A stretch of 64,000 bases of DNA from Neolentinus lepideus HHB14362 ss-1 (taxonomy: Eukaryota; Basidiomycota; Agaricomycetes; Gloeophyllales; Gloeophyllaceae), in assembly GCA_001632425.1 (NCBI GenBank), contig KV425565.1, forward strand, positions 324,016 through 388,015, written 5' to 3'. The position numbers were made by a program, and so were the translations under genes. The notes beneath the pieces were generated by a model. It was given only the letters and a program-made list of their open reading frames with translations, had not been told where the DNA came from and did not search any database. This document shows, piece by piece, positions 1 to 10,803 of the stretch (its first letter is position 1; every line of letters starts with the position of its first letter).

Positions 1-642
1 TGCATTCACTGGGTGGCATGTTTTCTCCAAACTGCGGAAACGGCTTGGGAAGCGGCAAGGATACAGTGGGTCGCTCCCAATTTCAATCTCGAAGAGCAAG
101 GTTGCTTTACCTCTTGGACAGGCTACGTCGGAAGCGATTATCCGTCAGAGTTGCCCATACGGCCGCTCCCTCTAGTCGAAATACAACTGCAAGAATCTGT
201 ACAACTTCCACTCGTCGGGCAAGGCGCTGACGAAGCGTGGATGACACTCACGACGTACCCACCAGGGAAGGGATGGGTTCGCTTGGGGCCCGATCGCAGG
301 CTCTTCGCGGTGGTTATGTTCCACCAGCTGCATTGCTTGCGTATGATCCAGAGGGCGTTTGTCAACAAGACCGATCCGATAGCGGGTCCGCACCATGTCC
401 AGCATTGTTTGAACTATTTGAGACAGCATTTCTTGTGTGAGGCGGCGGACGACCTCGAGGAGGGCGATTTTATGACTAGGGACTATGAGAGAGATAGAAT
501 GGGCAGTACCTTGGTATGCGAGGATTGGACGAAGGTGTATGAGTTTGCGGAGAAGAACTTTGAAGAATGGAAGGCGTGGGCTTCGGAAAGAGGGATCTGC
601 ACGATAGCAGACGGGGAATGGGGCGATGGGATATGTCGCTAA
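1..642 (+). CDS. UstYa-like (DUF3328) oxidase, 5' partial
   Basis: This is the C-terminal part of a UstYa/DUF3328 protein. The family consists of copper-dependent oxidases or cyclases that act in fungal peptide and secondary metabolite pathways. The hallmark is two HxxHC motifs; here they read HQLHC (about nt 334-348) and HVQHC (about nt 397-411), followed by a conserved C..A.D stretch. The YVGSDYP segment before them is also typical. The frame is open back to the first base, but a good 3' splice site (cttggacag) ends at 120, so nt 1-120 may be intron or upstream exon; the N-terminal membrane anchor lies outside the window. Stop at 640-642. Family assignment is firm; the exact role and substrate cannot be read from the sequence. 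Confidence 0.8.
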   Translation, partial: CIHWVACFLQTAETAWEAARIQWVAPNFNLEEQGCFTSWTGYVGSDYPSELPIRPLPLVEIQLQESVQLPLVGQGADEAWMTLTTYPPGKGWVRLGPDRRLFAVVMFHQLHCLRMIQRAFVNKTDPIAGPHHVQHCLNYLRQHFLCEAADDLEEGDFMTRDYERDRMGSTLVCEDWTKVYEFAEKNFEEWKAWASERGICTIADGEWGDGICR

Positions 643-840
643 GATGTGTTTGTTATATTGTAGTATACATGTATAATCCATGGCGGCCCCCGGCTCGTCT
701 TGCTCTGCATTAATTCGACTATGAGAAAGGTTTAGGTGAAGACTGTAAGAGATCAGTGTGCTACTTAATAGCTGGCTGTGAATGACTTCACTTACCAGAG
801 TAGCTCGCCTCATACCTTGTCGAAATATTTTTAATCGGGT

Positions 841-1830
841 TCAGGCAGACGGGAAAGCCAGAAACATCCAATAACACATCCACCCCTTATTCCAGCCCTG
901 CAGGCTACCGAAGAAACGCTCCGCATTGACATTATTTTCTACAGTATCCACCCAGTTCCAACGAAAAGCACCGCCCCGTTCTTCAGGCATTTCAGCCTGA
1001 TCCAATCTCCTCACTAGAGACTCCACAACTGTGCGAGCAAGGCCCTTTCCTCTGAGCTCCGGCTGGACATACAGTGTTCCGATAGAGCCGTCAGTGTGCT
1101 GAAGAGCCCATGCGACGGGTTGGCTGGGAGATCCTTCCGCACCGATTGTCCCAATGCATATCGAAGTGTCGCATCTCGATAGGAAGTACTCCTTCGAATG
1201 GGGAATAGCAGAGGTAGATACGAGCGTCTGGATGTCGAGGGCAGTGAGTGGTGAAATGGTAAAGTTTCCTTCCAGGCCACCGATCGTTATCGGCGCGGAT
1301 CCCGGCACCGACGGAGGGCGCAGAAATTTCGTACAAGGACCAATCCTTCCGGCCAAAGGACTGAGAGTGTCGACCCACTTCTGGTGCATGGATCCAACCA
1401 TGATACCACCCTTGGCGGTAACCTGCTCGTTGGCTGGTATCATCTTAATCGATGATGAAAGTCCTAATTTGTTGACGATATTAAGGAACGCCCGAATAAA
1501 ATCGAGGACATGAGCCTTTTCTTGTTGCGACGGTTCTTCCTGGTTATTCTCTGCAGAACAGAAATACCGTGCTTGGTTGTTGTCCAGAGTAGAAATAACA
1601 ACGACAGAAAACAAAGACGGTGTCCCAGTCGCATCAAGATCGAAAGAAGCCCATGCATACAAGTTCGATATCGAACCGTAACTGGTGGGCGATTCACCGT
1701 GAGATGGGGATGAGTGGAGCAGAGTTCCAAGCACCGGAAGACATTGGGGAATACATGGTTGTAAAAGATGAACGAGTTTGAGCGCAGATTCCGGCTGCGT
1801 CAAATCAACCTTGAACAATGTCGATTCCAT
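841..1830 (-). CDS. GNAT-family N-acetyltransferase
   Basis: An uninterrupted 329-residue frame. The C-terminal third carries the GNAT acetyl-CoA pocket: a beta-strand followed by LYVQPELRGKGLARTVVESL (nt about 1005-1065), which matches the motif A pattern Q/R-x-x-G-x-G/A preceded by V-x-P. The N-terminal two thirds are divergent, as in the glycine-N-acyltransferase/FR47-like branch, where one active GNAT fold follows a weakly conserved first half. It should move an acetyl or acyl group from CoA to an amine; the substrate is unknown. The ATG at 1830 is the first in frame. It is convergent with the UstYa gene upstream, so shared regulation is not indicated. Confidence 0.8.
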   Translation of the reverse strand: MESTLFKVDLTQPESALKLVHLLQPCIPQCLPVLGTLLHSSPSHGESPTSYGSISNLYAWASFDLDATGTPSLFSVVVISTLDNNQARYFCSAENNQEEPSQQEKAHVLDFIRAFLNIVNKLGLSSSIKMIPANEQVTAKGGIMVGSMHQKWVDTLSPLAGRIGPCTKFLRPPSVPGSAPITIGGLEGNFTISPLTALDIQTLVSTSAIPHSKEYFLSRCDTSICIGTIGAEGSPSQPVAWALQHTDGSIGTLYVQPELRGKGLARTVVESLVRRLDQAEMPEERGGAFRWNWVDTVENNVNAERFFGSLQGWNKGWMCYWMFLAFPSA

Positions 1831-2413
1831 GGCAGACGTGGCGGGTAGGCGCAGGCCAGAAAGTCACGAAGTCAGGATACAGTGCAATTGCAAGTCGAGT
1901 CATGATGAAACCGAAAATTTTCATGAGTTCCAGATACTTCGAGTCAGCCACACTTGATCAAATCTAGGGACATCTGCTGAATGGGGCAGGACCATCTTGT
2001 CAATTGATTCGCAAGATAATCAGAACAAGCACAAAAACGCATACGAAGTCGCCATCAGTAGATAGCTTTTTCAGCGAAGTATTAGCAGACATGCATTGGG
2101 AACACCGGATTCTCGACACTGACTTATTATGATAAGGTACATTACCATCTCAGGAAAGGTGGCGGTTATAGCTACAGGCAGCAGTGGTTTTAAGGTACCG
2201 AGGTAAGTAGGAGAATTAAGCTCCGAAGACAGAACGATTAGAGTTAGGGAAGTGGACAGGGATGCGAAGGGAAATTAATGAACGCAGAGATATTAAATCT
2301 GACGATAAAAGGGTCATTGGAATAATAACAGAGTCCGAAATTAATGTGGTCCAGTATACGCTAGGAGATCGTGACACCAGGCGTACAGCATCGTTGTTGG
2401 AGTCGTTGATGAA
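1831..2413. other. intergenic, no gene seen
   Basis: No frame with coding character on either strand. The stretch holds the upstream region of the acetyltransferase gene and the 3' flank of the membrane protein gene on the same strand. Confidence 0.6.
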
Positions 2414-4002
2414 TTACGGAGTGTAGGGTGGAGGCGGCGGCAGTGGTGGAAGGGGGGGAACCGGGGGTCGTGAGTAGGCGTGTCTTGCTTGCAACGCTCT
2501 CTGCTCTCGCAGACGCTCATTCCTCTGCTCCATAGTCGCAGTGGAACTCCTGGAAGAGCTGGTGTAGCTGCCGGGCGTGGAGCTTCGGGAGATCCCTGGC
2601 GGGTACGTAGGCGCGACCGACTGTCCTGGCTGCGGTCGTGCACGCATCTCTGGTTGAGAAGCCACCCTCCGCGGTGACGGGTGAGACACGGGTGATGGAG
2701 GAGTTGGGCGCGCATCAACGCTTGAATGACACGATGTCGGCGAGACGCCGGGCGAATCAACGCCCCAGGTGCCGTCTTGTCTTTGATAGGCAACTGGGCG
2801 CGGCTCTACGACTGTGTTATATTGGGGAGCAATGTGCACAACCGAAACTACACATGATTGACGTGTGAGCACTTCTACGTAAGAATATTAGGAGAGAAAC
2901 GCACATCTGCGACCCATGAAAGGAGTAATGATGTGCTCGCGGTGACGCCCCGCCTTCGTAGGCCGAATCAAGCCCTTGCTGCGGGAGAATATAGAGGAGT
3001 TGCATTTCTCCGCATCCTCCTCACATTGTTCTTGGGTCTTGTGCTTGCGCCGCACAGTGATAAAGGCAACACCGAAAACCATAATAACAACCGAGCGAGA
3101 TGCGATGATGACTATGTCTTTTCTTGAAAAAGTGGGGGTGGACGAGGCAAGGTCGGTTGTATGTACCGTGCTCGAATGTGAGTATAAAACAATTAGCTGC
3201 AAGGATGTGTTAGTTGGAATCTGTCAGCATAGCGTCTGCTGCATACCGAACGTAAATGGGATAGACTAAAATGCCCCCGTACAACAGTAGATTGCTTGGA
3301 CTGGTCCCGATTCCTACCACTCAGAGGAAGAGGAGGAGTGAGTAGGAAAGAGAGGATGGACGCGTCAGACGACATCAATATAGCACTCTCAGTAGTCTTA
3401 AACTCTAACCACATACGGCATATCGGCGAATTTCGAAACCCAATCGTGCTGAACGGAGTAGTGTGCCGATGGGAAGGGAAGATGCGAGGACGTATTTCCG
3501 GGAAGCCCGCATGTGAGATGGTGTGAAACATCGGGCGCTCGGGAAGTGAACTCAGCGGTTCTGAGATAGGTGCCACCATCCGGCGTCTGAACATATACGT
3601 CGGCGCGTAGCTTGGAAATGGACGATCAGCATCATTAATACCTCCATCATACGACTATCAACGCATCGCCATACCGTCTGCACTGGTTCCTATCTTCTAT
3701 AGTACTCTCATTGTTAAAATCCTAGCGGGTTGCGCATGCTGTTTGTGATACGCTGATCTGCGGTAAGGGACGATATAGCGACGACCAAGACTATCGGGGC
3801 CAGTATGAGCGCCAGATCTTCAGCGCTGAGATCTATACGTCCCCGGCGGACGATAAACGATAAAGCTACGTGTCCCGATGTTTGCGCTCGCCGAAGACAC
3901 AAGTCAGGCCTGTCGCAGGCAACGAGTTGTTGTCTTGGACATATGTCAGAGGAGATACAGCGAGCAGAGCACGAATAACGGTCAGCTTCGCCGGACGATT
4001 TA
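2414..4002 (-). CDS. putative single-pass membrane protein with proline-rich tail
   Basis: Product not recognised. Several exons can be seen on the minus strand. A hydrophobic start (ATG at 4002, ALLAVSPLTYV core) resembles a signal peptide. An exon at about 3440-3610 reads ADVYVQTPDGGTYLR and ends in a consensus donor GTATGT. An exon at about 2990-3205 contains a membrane helix ending VFGVAFITVRRKHK, with basic residues on the inner side. The last exon (2414 to about 2850) is rich in Pro and Ser and ends in a polyproline run. Order and topology fit a surface protein with an outer domain, one helix and a disordered cytoplasmic tail. I could not phase every exon, so decay cannot be excluded; boundaries at the 5' end are uncertain. 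Confidence 0.45.
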
Positions 4003-5901
4003 ACATGGCCGATGACATCTCTTGCTTCGACCCATCGTAATCATCATGGAAGATGCTTCGATACGAGATATAATCTCGGCTTCTGCGATCGCGACGAATA
4101 GATATAGAAGCGAGTACACACACCGGTCTCAAAGCTTAAAGTCACATGTAATTTACCACTTGCGCCAGTCAGGAGAGTATCGTAACATGGAATCATCAGC
4201 ATGCTGTGGCGTTCAAGGGGAAACCGGTGAGTAGAATATTGTCAACAAGTCTCAGATAAGGTTTTGGCGACGTGCTCTGCGCCACTATCGGTCCGAGCAT
4301 GGTCGACCGAATCTCGACACGACAAAATTACTGCTGCTACAAGACCGAGCCAGCGCAAAACGACAAGCGACTTTGTGAATCTCGAAAAGGGTAACTTGCG
4401 GCCGCGGACTGCGGGAAGTCATAATGACTTCCCTTCGCCAATTTAGCCCAGTTACGGAGCGAGCGGATCGTATCATGTAGCACGATATTTCGACAGCGGG
4501 TCGATACGGTGCGGGAAAGAAGTATCATGATACGCAGGTCTGTCTGTTATGGTGTGGCTTAGAAGTTCATTACCTGAATGCAAAGCGCCGCGCTTGAGGA
4601 TCCGGAGGTCAGACGAATCATGTAGGGAAGGGGCAGCACAATGTTTGAGAAAGACTACAGGAAGATGTGAGTTTCCAAGGTCGACCTATATAATTGGTGA
4701 CGAAACGACGTACATTATTACGTTGCAGGTCACAAAGGAATCCCCGGAAGATGCACAACCACCACCAGCAGATCCTCTTCAGTGACATGGCAGGTTGCAA
4801 ACCGGTGGCCTTATCTAACACCGTTGAAATTAGAACCATGGGCGCCCAAGGCTCGGCGTTTGGACGTCGTGTATCCTCTTCATGTGCATACTGGGCGTCT
4901 GATCGATCTGATCAATAAGGAGGTCACTTTATTAGTACGTACTTGCAACACCAACGGCTCCAAGACAATCCCGTATATTCAGTCTTCCCGCGAAGACATC
5001 GGTAGCAAGTCCAGGTGTGCTTTGAACCTGCCCGCGTGGCACATCATCTCAATGAATCGGAATGGGTGAGCAAGCACGTCTATATGTGAGCTCCGTTCAG
5101 TAGCACAATCAGATATTGTTGTTTAAGCTGGTCGTTGGATTTAGATGGTTAAGCAACTCGGAGTAAGTGATACAAAACAAATCCGAAGAAAGAGGTTACC
5201 CTTGACATGCATCACGCGAAATCCAGATGTAAGGGGGGATCCAAGGAATGTAACTCGGTTTTTTAGGTTTCCTCCCAGTAGCAGTCCACCACAGTCAACG
5301 CAAAGCAAGTAATTGACATGCGGATGATGCTTTGAAAGATGTTGGGGTGGGTATTTACCCACTAGCTAGATAGTCTCATAGCTGATTATTTGAGCGGCAC
5401 CTGAGCATGCTTTGAGCACCAAAAGCCATCCAAGAAAACCAGAAAGGCAGATATACGGTATCAGTACAGGTCGCGATGTATCCTAGCCAGGATTTGAACC
5501 CAGGGAGAGGAAGACATGCGGACTAGAGTTACGAAGGCTCGTCAAGATCACCAGTGTAGCCCAGGCGCAGCCGGCGCAAAAAGGCACGGTCGGCAGTGTT
5601 CCGTTCGATTCTGTATCGTAGACGTGTTTTAAAAAGATCCATTGTTGAACTCAACAGCTTCGTGGCAAGAACAATTGCGGACAGAAGATAGAACACTGGA
5701 TGTCAGCCTAGGACGAGCTGGACGGTGCTGGGTGCTGACAGTGCTGTCACAGTCACCCAACTGTGACTGCATCGTGAATTCGGAACGCGGGATGGTCGCT
5801 ATTGTCTGCCTGGTAAATGAACTCTGCAATTATGAAACACGCTATACTATTCTCTTCCGCCGAGTCCTGCAGCAAGAGAACGAACACTGCGTACATAACC
5901 T
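4003..5901. other. intergenic, 1.9 kb without a recognisable gene
   Basis: Short open frames occur on both strands (for example + strand 4782-5069) but none shows a known domain, plausible splice pattern or codon pattern. A tRNA-like B box at about 5485-5500 on the minus strand was considered and rejected. The 3' end is the P450 promoter; no clear TATA box. Confidence 0.5.
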
Positions 5902-7999
5902 ATGCTTCTACTTGATCTACTGTTGTGCGCGACAGTGGTCGCGTTACTCTTCGCTCTGTACTATGTCTTCATCGCCCCTCGTTTCAGCCCACTGCGTGAG
6001 CTTCCCGGGCCACCAGTGCAAGGGATATTCGGGAACCACATGGGTGCTCTGCTGAAGTAAGTTGTAAAGGATAATGCATTTTTGATCCTTCTGAGAGTCA
6101 AGCGGCGCCGTCCAGCCCAGACAAGTCACCCGGAAACCACGAGAAGATTGTCAAACATTACGGACGTCTTGTGCGAATCAGGGGCATCGGACCTGTGCGT
6201 AGTACCTACCTAGTCATGTAAGGAGTCTGAGCAGACTACAGTGGGATGAGCGTGTGTTGCCGCTCGACCCGTTGTCTATTTCACATGTCTTGAAGAACTC
6301 TACGATCTACGAGAAGCCATGGCAGTCAAGACAGCTCATTACCGGTCTCATTGGATGTGGAATACTCGCTGCAGAGGGCCAGGTTCACAAGCGACAGCGA
6401 CGTGTTGCGACGCCTGCATTTTCAATACAGAATATGCGAGCTTTGATACCGCTCGTGTTCAGCAAAGGCCACGAGTTGAAGGAGAAATGGAATACTATCA
6501 TCTCCGAAGACCATGGTGGCTTGGCGAAAGAGAAGGGCATCGTCCTCGACGTATGCTCTTGGGTTAGCCGTGCGACGTTTGATGTTATTGGCTCAGCTGG
6601 TAAGCCTCCTGTCTTTCTGTGCGAGAAATACTGGTTGACGACGCAAGACCAGGTTTCGACTACGAGTTCAATGCAATTCAGGATGAGTCGAACGAGCTTT
6701 TTCTTGCCTACAAAGAAATGTTCGAGATTGCCATATCCCAGAGTGCCGGAGGTGCTCTCAGGTCAGTGCTGGCCATTTACTTTCCTATCATAAACAAGTT
6801 GTTTGTAAGTGCCGGAGATATTACCTTTGTTTTCGCCTTCTGAGGATGCCCGTACAGCCTAATGAGGCCACCCGGACTGTGGACAAAGCACATGAGGTTA
6901 TAGAGCGAGTTGCTGGTCAACTCATTCAAGAGAAGAAGCGAACAATTGAGGAGGGTGAATTGAATGGCAAGGGATATCATGGGAAAGATTTGCTGACCTT
7001 GTTGCGTACGTCCCGGAAGTACTGCTTAGAGTTTTATGTTAATCAGCTCTACAGTAAAGTCAAACGTCGCCACCGACCTGCCTCCGGAGCAGCGTATATC
7101 AGACGAGGATATCCTCCACAACATCAACACTTTTATGTTTGCAGGGTCTGACACGACCTCCCTCGCACTCACTTGGACTCTCGCGCTGCTCGCCCAGCAT
7201 CCGCAGATGCAGACGCGACTGCGGGCCGAGTTGCTGTCCATTGCGCCATCCTCGGACCTCACCAAGCTCACACCAGACGAGACGGAGTCGTTCTACACGG
7301 CTATCTCCAACCTGTCCTATCTGCACAACGTCGTGCGGGAATCGCTCAGGTTGATACCGCCAGTGCACTCATCACTGCGAGTGGCGACCCAGGACGATGT
7401 CATTCCAGTGTCGTCTCCTTTCTGTATGCGTGGACAAGAAGAGAGGAGCGGATTTAGGATTCCGAAGGGCACATTTGTGCATGTGCCAATAGAGGCATTC
7501 CAACTGGATAAAGAATGGTGGGGTGAAGATGCGTGGAGCTTCAAGTATGTGTTGTTGCATTTTTTCGTATTTCTTTGCTCGTATTCATCCGATATTTCTA
7601 GCCCTGATCGATGGGACAATCTCCCGGACATTGTTACTGAACTTCCGGGTCTCTTCTCTAACCTCCTGACGTTCTCGGCGGGACCTCGAGTATGTTGATT
7701 CGTGTTACCAAACTGGACTCCCCGCTGATAACTATACAGTCATGTATTGGGATGCGCTTCTCGATGATCGAGATGAAGACCTTCCTATACATTCTCCTAA
7801 CAAACTTCGTGTTCTCCAGCGCAGGGAGCAAGATTATCAGGGCGAACGTGTACGCCTGTCTTATTTGCTTCCTTATGTTGCTTGCACTGAAGAGGATGGT
7901 CCGCGCAGAGTATTGACACGACCGTACGTGCAAGGTCGCTACAAAGAGGGGAGCCAGTGTCCTTTGCTTGTGAGGCCATACCGAGGAGAAGAATTGTGA
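5902..7999 (+). CDS. cytochrome P450 monooxygenase
   Basis: Nine exons join in frame to a 556-residue protein: 5902-6056, 6116-6194, 6242-6599, 6653-6804, 6858-7005, 7055-7544, 7602-7689, 7740-7849, 7909-7999. The N-terminus is a hydrophobic anchor (residues about 3-25) followed by the proline hinge LPGPP, so the enzyme should sit on the ER membrane. The I-helix oxygen motif AGSDTT is at residues 327-332, the K-helix ExxR is E393-R396, and the heme loop FSAGPRSCIG places the cysteine thiolate at residue 492, split by the intron before exon 8. All key residues are present. Fungal P450s of this type oxidise lipophilic substrates in metabolite synthesis or xenobiotic breakdown and need a P450 reductase; the substrate here is unknown. 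All splice sites are GT-AG and 47-61 bp apart. Confidence 0.92.
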
Positions 8000-8753
8000 T
8001 TATTGAATGGAGTTATATTTTATATTCGTTCTTTTGATTTAAGAACACGCATATGTGAGCGTTTCGCTGGATACTTGGTTGTTGATATATTCATTTGGTC
8101 GCTTCTGATAGGTATTATATAGTGGACATCTAACAGCTTTGATCTATCAATATATCTCCTCATCTAGCTGAATTTTTCGGTGAAAATTCGTCGCTGAACT
8201 ACGACTCGGCACTTAATTGGCAAGCAACGTTCTAGTTCCCGCTGTACGTGCATAGTCTAGTTGATCGGAACGTGAAGTGAAGTGAATCGATGGTCTTTGG
8301 CGAAAAGCGTGGTAAGTTGCTATCACTCTAGACTAAGTCCTGTCTAGGTTGACCTGCGTAATTCAGTCTTATCACGTACAGATGTCTGCGGCAGCAGTGC
8401 GTCACCTACTAGGGTAGAACAAGACCCAGCACATCGTTTTGCGCTCATCATACTAAGTATCTACGGATCACAGCAAAGCAGTGCGTCGCCATCTCATAGC
8501 TTGACCATAGCTAGCGTGCTCAACGTTTTAGTGGAGCATCTTAACAAACAAGTCCCGGAAGTTAGCACTGTGTACCTCCTCAGACGCTCAATAAGGTTCT
8601 TTCACGCATCACAGCCCCCGCCATACATGCGACACTAGCTGTACTTGTGGCCTGCCATTGCATTATATAATGTGCAAAGCTCACGTTCAGCGAAGACCTT
8701 TCTGAAGCCCGTCGTATCGTCTCCATAGTTCATCTAGTCTGTTGTCCTCGTCT
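8000..8753. other. intergenic, no gene seen
   Basis: AT-rich in the first 150 bases, consistent with a P450 3' flank. No coding frame or RNA gene recognised. Confidence 0.55.
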
Positions 8754-10541
8754 ATGCCCGTGTATAACGTTACCGGTAACTTCTGTCCTACCCGTGCTGT
8801 CGTCGGCTTACCAGTGTCAACAGTGAAAGACAGTAGCGCCGACATTATCTATACAATGGACGGATACCCCGACTGCGGATGCCTTATTATCGTCATACGT
8901 TAATGGTACCTGTCATTCGAATGTGGTGGTATGCATGAGGACATTTCGATGTCTTGAATGTCAGGATTAAACAAACGTCTTTACGCCAGGGCTCCACGGC
9001 AAGTATCAGTTTCTATGGAACGGGTGAGGATTCAGTAAACTCTGGTCGTCCCTACACAACTATACAGAAGAATTTTCTTAGGAATCTATGTCTATGGGGC
9101 CCGTCGACCAGACCATGTAGGATTTTTGCACTCGTTGCGGAGGGTTGTGATTGAAGAACCTGCCAGGACGCATACTCAGTAACGCTCGACGGAAGCGTAA
9201 ATTATACAGGAAACGGTTTCAGCGCTACGCCCCTTTTCCAGCAGGTCCTTGACAAACCTCACTCCTGGGAAACATAACGTCACTTTGACAGACACCAGTG
9301 CGAACGGAGAGCGACCTTGGCTCGACATTGACTACATGATAGTCACAGCTGGAGACGGTGATGACAGGTTTGCTGAACACGTTAACCAAACAATCGACTA
9401 ACCCCTTGTTAGCACAATATCCACAGACACCCGCATTGACGACACAGTTGCTGATATAATGTATCACGGTCCGTGGAACACATCGGATCCAATCACGGCA
9501 GCTTTCTGGAATGGCACAGGACAGTGCGTCCACATCTGTACAAAACATATCATATCTTTTCATATTTGCGGTCAGTATTACGAACGGTTCACAAGCGAAT
9601 GTCAGCATCCCCTTCCAGAACTCTCGATGTGCATCATAAACCATCGACCTAGGTAACGCAATCATGATCTACGGGTCCACGAATACATATCACAGGCCAT
9701 TTGTAGTTTCTATCGATAATGGCCCTCTAGATACGCACAACGGGATAGCCGCCGCCTTCCGAGTGCAAAACTTGCTGGTGGGTCTCCGACGCTAGCTGGG
9801 AGCCATGTGCGCTCATGATGCGAGTAACGTAGTACTATGGCGGAGGGCTGCCTTCTGGGAATCATACTGCAACTGTAACGAATGTGAGTCCAGGGTACTT
9901 GGACTTGGACTTTGTGGTCGCCTCAGATTGGACCACTCCCGCCCCGCCTGGAAGTCAGACCTCGAGCACATCTTCACCTTCGTCATCTTCAAGGTATTTA
10001 ACTGTAACACTTCACTAGGCTGTGGATTGTCAACGACTTTCATATCGCCCGTCATAGTACTCCTGTAGGCGCAATTGCAGGCGGTGCCGTAGGCGTCGCC
10101 GTCCTCGTGCTGATCGCACTAGCCTTGTGGCTTTGGAGCAGACGATCGACGAAGAGGCGAAGGCAAGTAGTCGACCTTATGGCCGAGGGGGAACGAAAAC
10201 CAGAAAATCAAGGACTCGATCCGCTTGAGGGATTCGAGGTCTCGCTTTTTCTCCCGCCTTCCAGGAACTCCGAAGCTGCTGGGCACAGCTTCGCAGATAG
10301 ACCTGTATCCAGCTCATCGATCGGGACTGGACCCGTATCGTCAAGATTCCGGTCAGTCCATCTTATATGATAAGATCTTATGACGCAGATCAGCCCTAAC
10401 TCTCCTATGGATAATAGGGAAATAGCGGAATATCAACAGCCACCTCCAGGTTACGACCAAATAACCAGCGCACAACCGAATCTGACGCCAAAGGAAGCCA
10501 AGGCGGCGCGCATGATGAAACAAGCCACGCAGTCATCTTGA
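8754..10541 (+). pseudogene. tandem-domain single-pass surface protein, frame-broken
   Basis: The layout is that of a common Agaricomycete surface protein: two extracellular beta-rich domains, a Ser/Thr/Pro linker, one helix and a disordered tail. Exon 1 (8754-8775) joins 8824 to give MPVYNVTVKDSSADIIY. Domain 1 continues as SSYVNGTCHSN, QGSTASISFYGTG and YVYGARRPDH (intron 9024-9081). Domain 2 starts RIDDTVADIMYHGPWNTSDP (about 9445) and ends GLPSGNHTATVTNVSPGYLD after an intron at 9778-9832. The helix GGAVGVAVLVLIALALWLW (about 10080-10140) is followed by SRRSTKRRR. The last exon ends TPKEAKAARMMKQATQSS. The homologous segments do not stay in one frame: shifts at about 8855 and 9245, an unmatched splice phase near 8925-8967, and an in-frame TAA at 9637-9639. 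I therefore call it a pseudogene; base errors in the assembly are the alternative. Confidence 0.65.
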
Positions 10542-10803
10542 GAAATAACTGCATTCCGATCATTCAATGCTTGATGGAGTCTCTTCAATATATGTATCCA
10601 GTGACGGTACACCCTCAATATCTTTCACCATGTAGAATATAATCGACGTTATGGATACATGACGAGCCCATGTGAATTCTGTACACTACATATTGGGATG
10701 ATACCAATTATACAACGCAAGAGAAAAGAAATACTGAGTAGTTGCTACAAAACGAAGTACAGCCACAGTATACAGTGTCACCACGACCATGAGAGTATGA
10801 TTA

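Noticed and set aside
172..813. 213-codon minus-strand frame
   Set aside because: Antisense to the UstYa-like gene, whose HxxHC motifs make the plus strand the coding one.
5476..5560. tRNA-like sequence on the minus strand with B box GGTTCAAATCC and a loose A box
   Set aside because: Acceptor and anticodon stems do not pair acceptably; only the B box is convincing. A covariance-model scan would decide.
9225..9665. 146-codon minus-strand frame
   Set aside because: Antisense to conserved blocks of the surface-protein pseudogene; no domain of its own.
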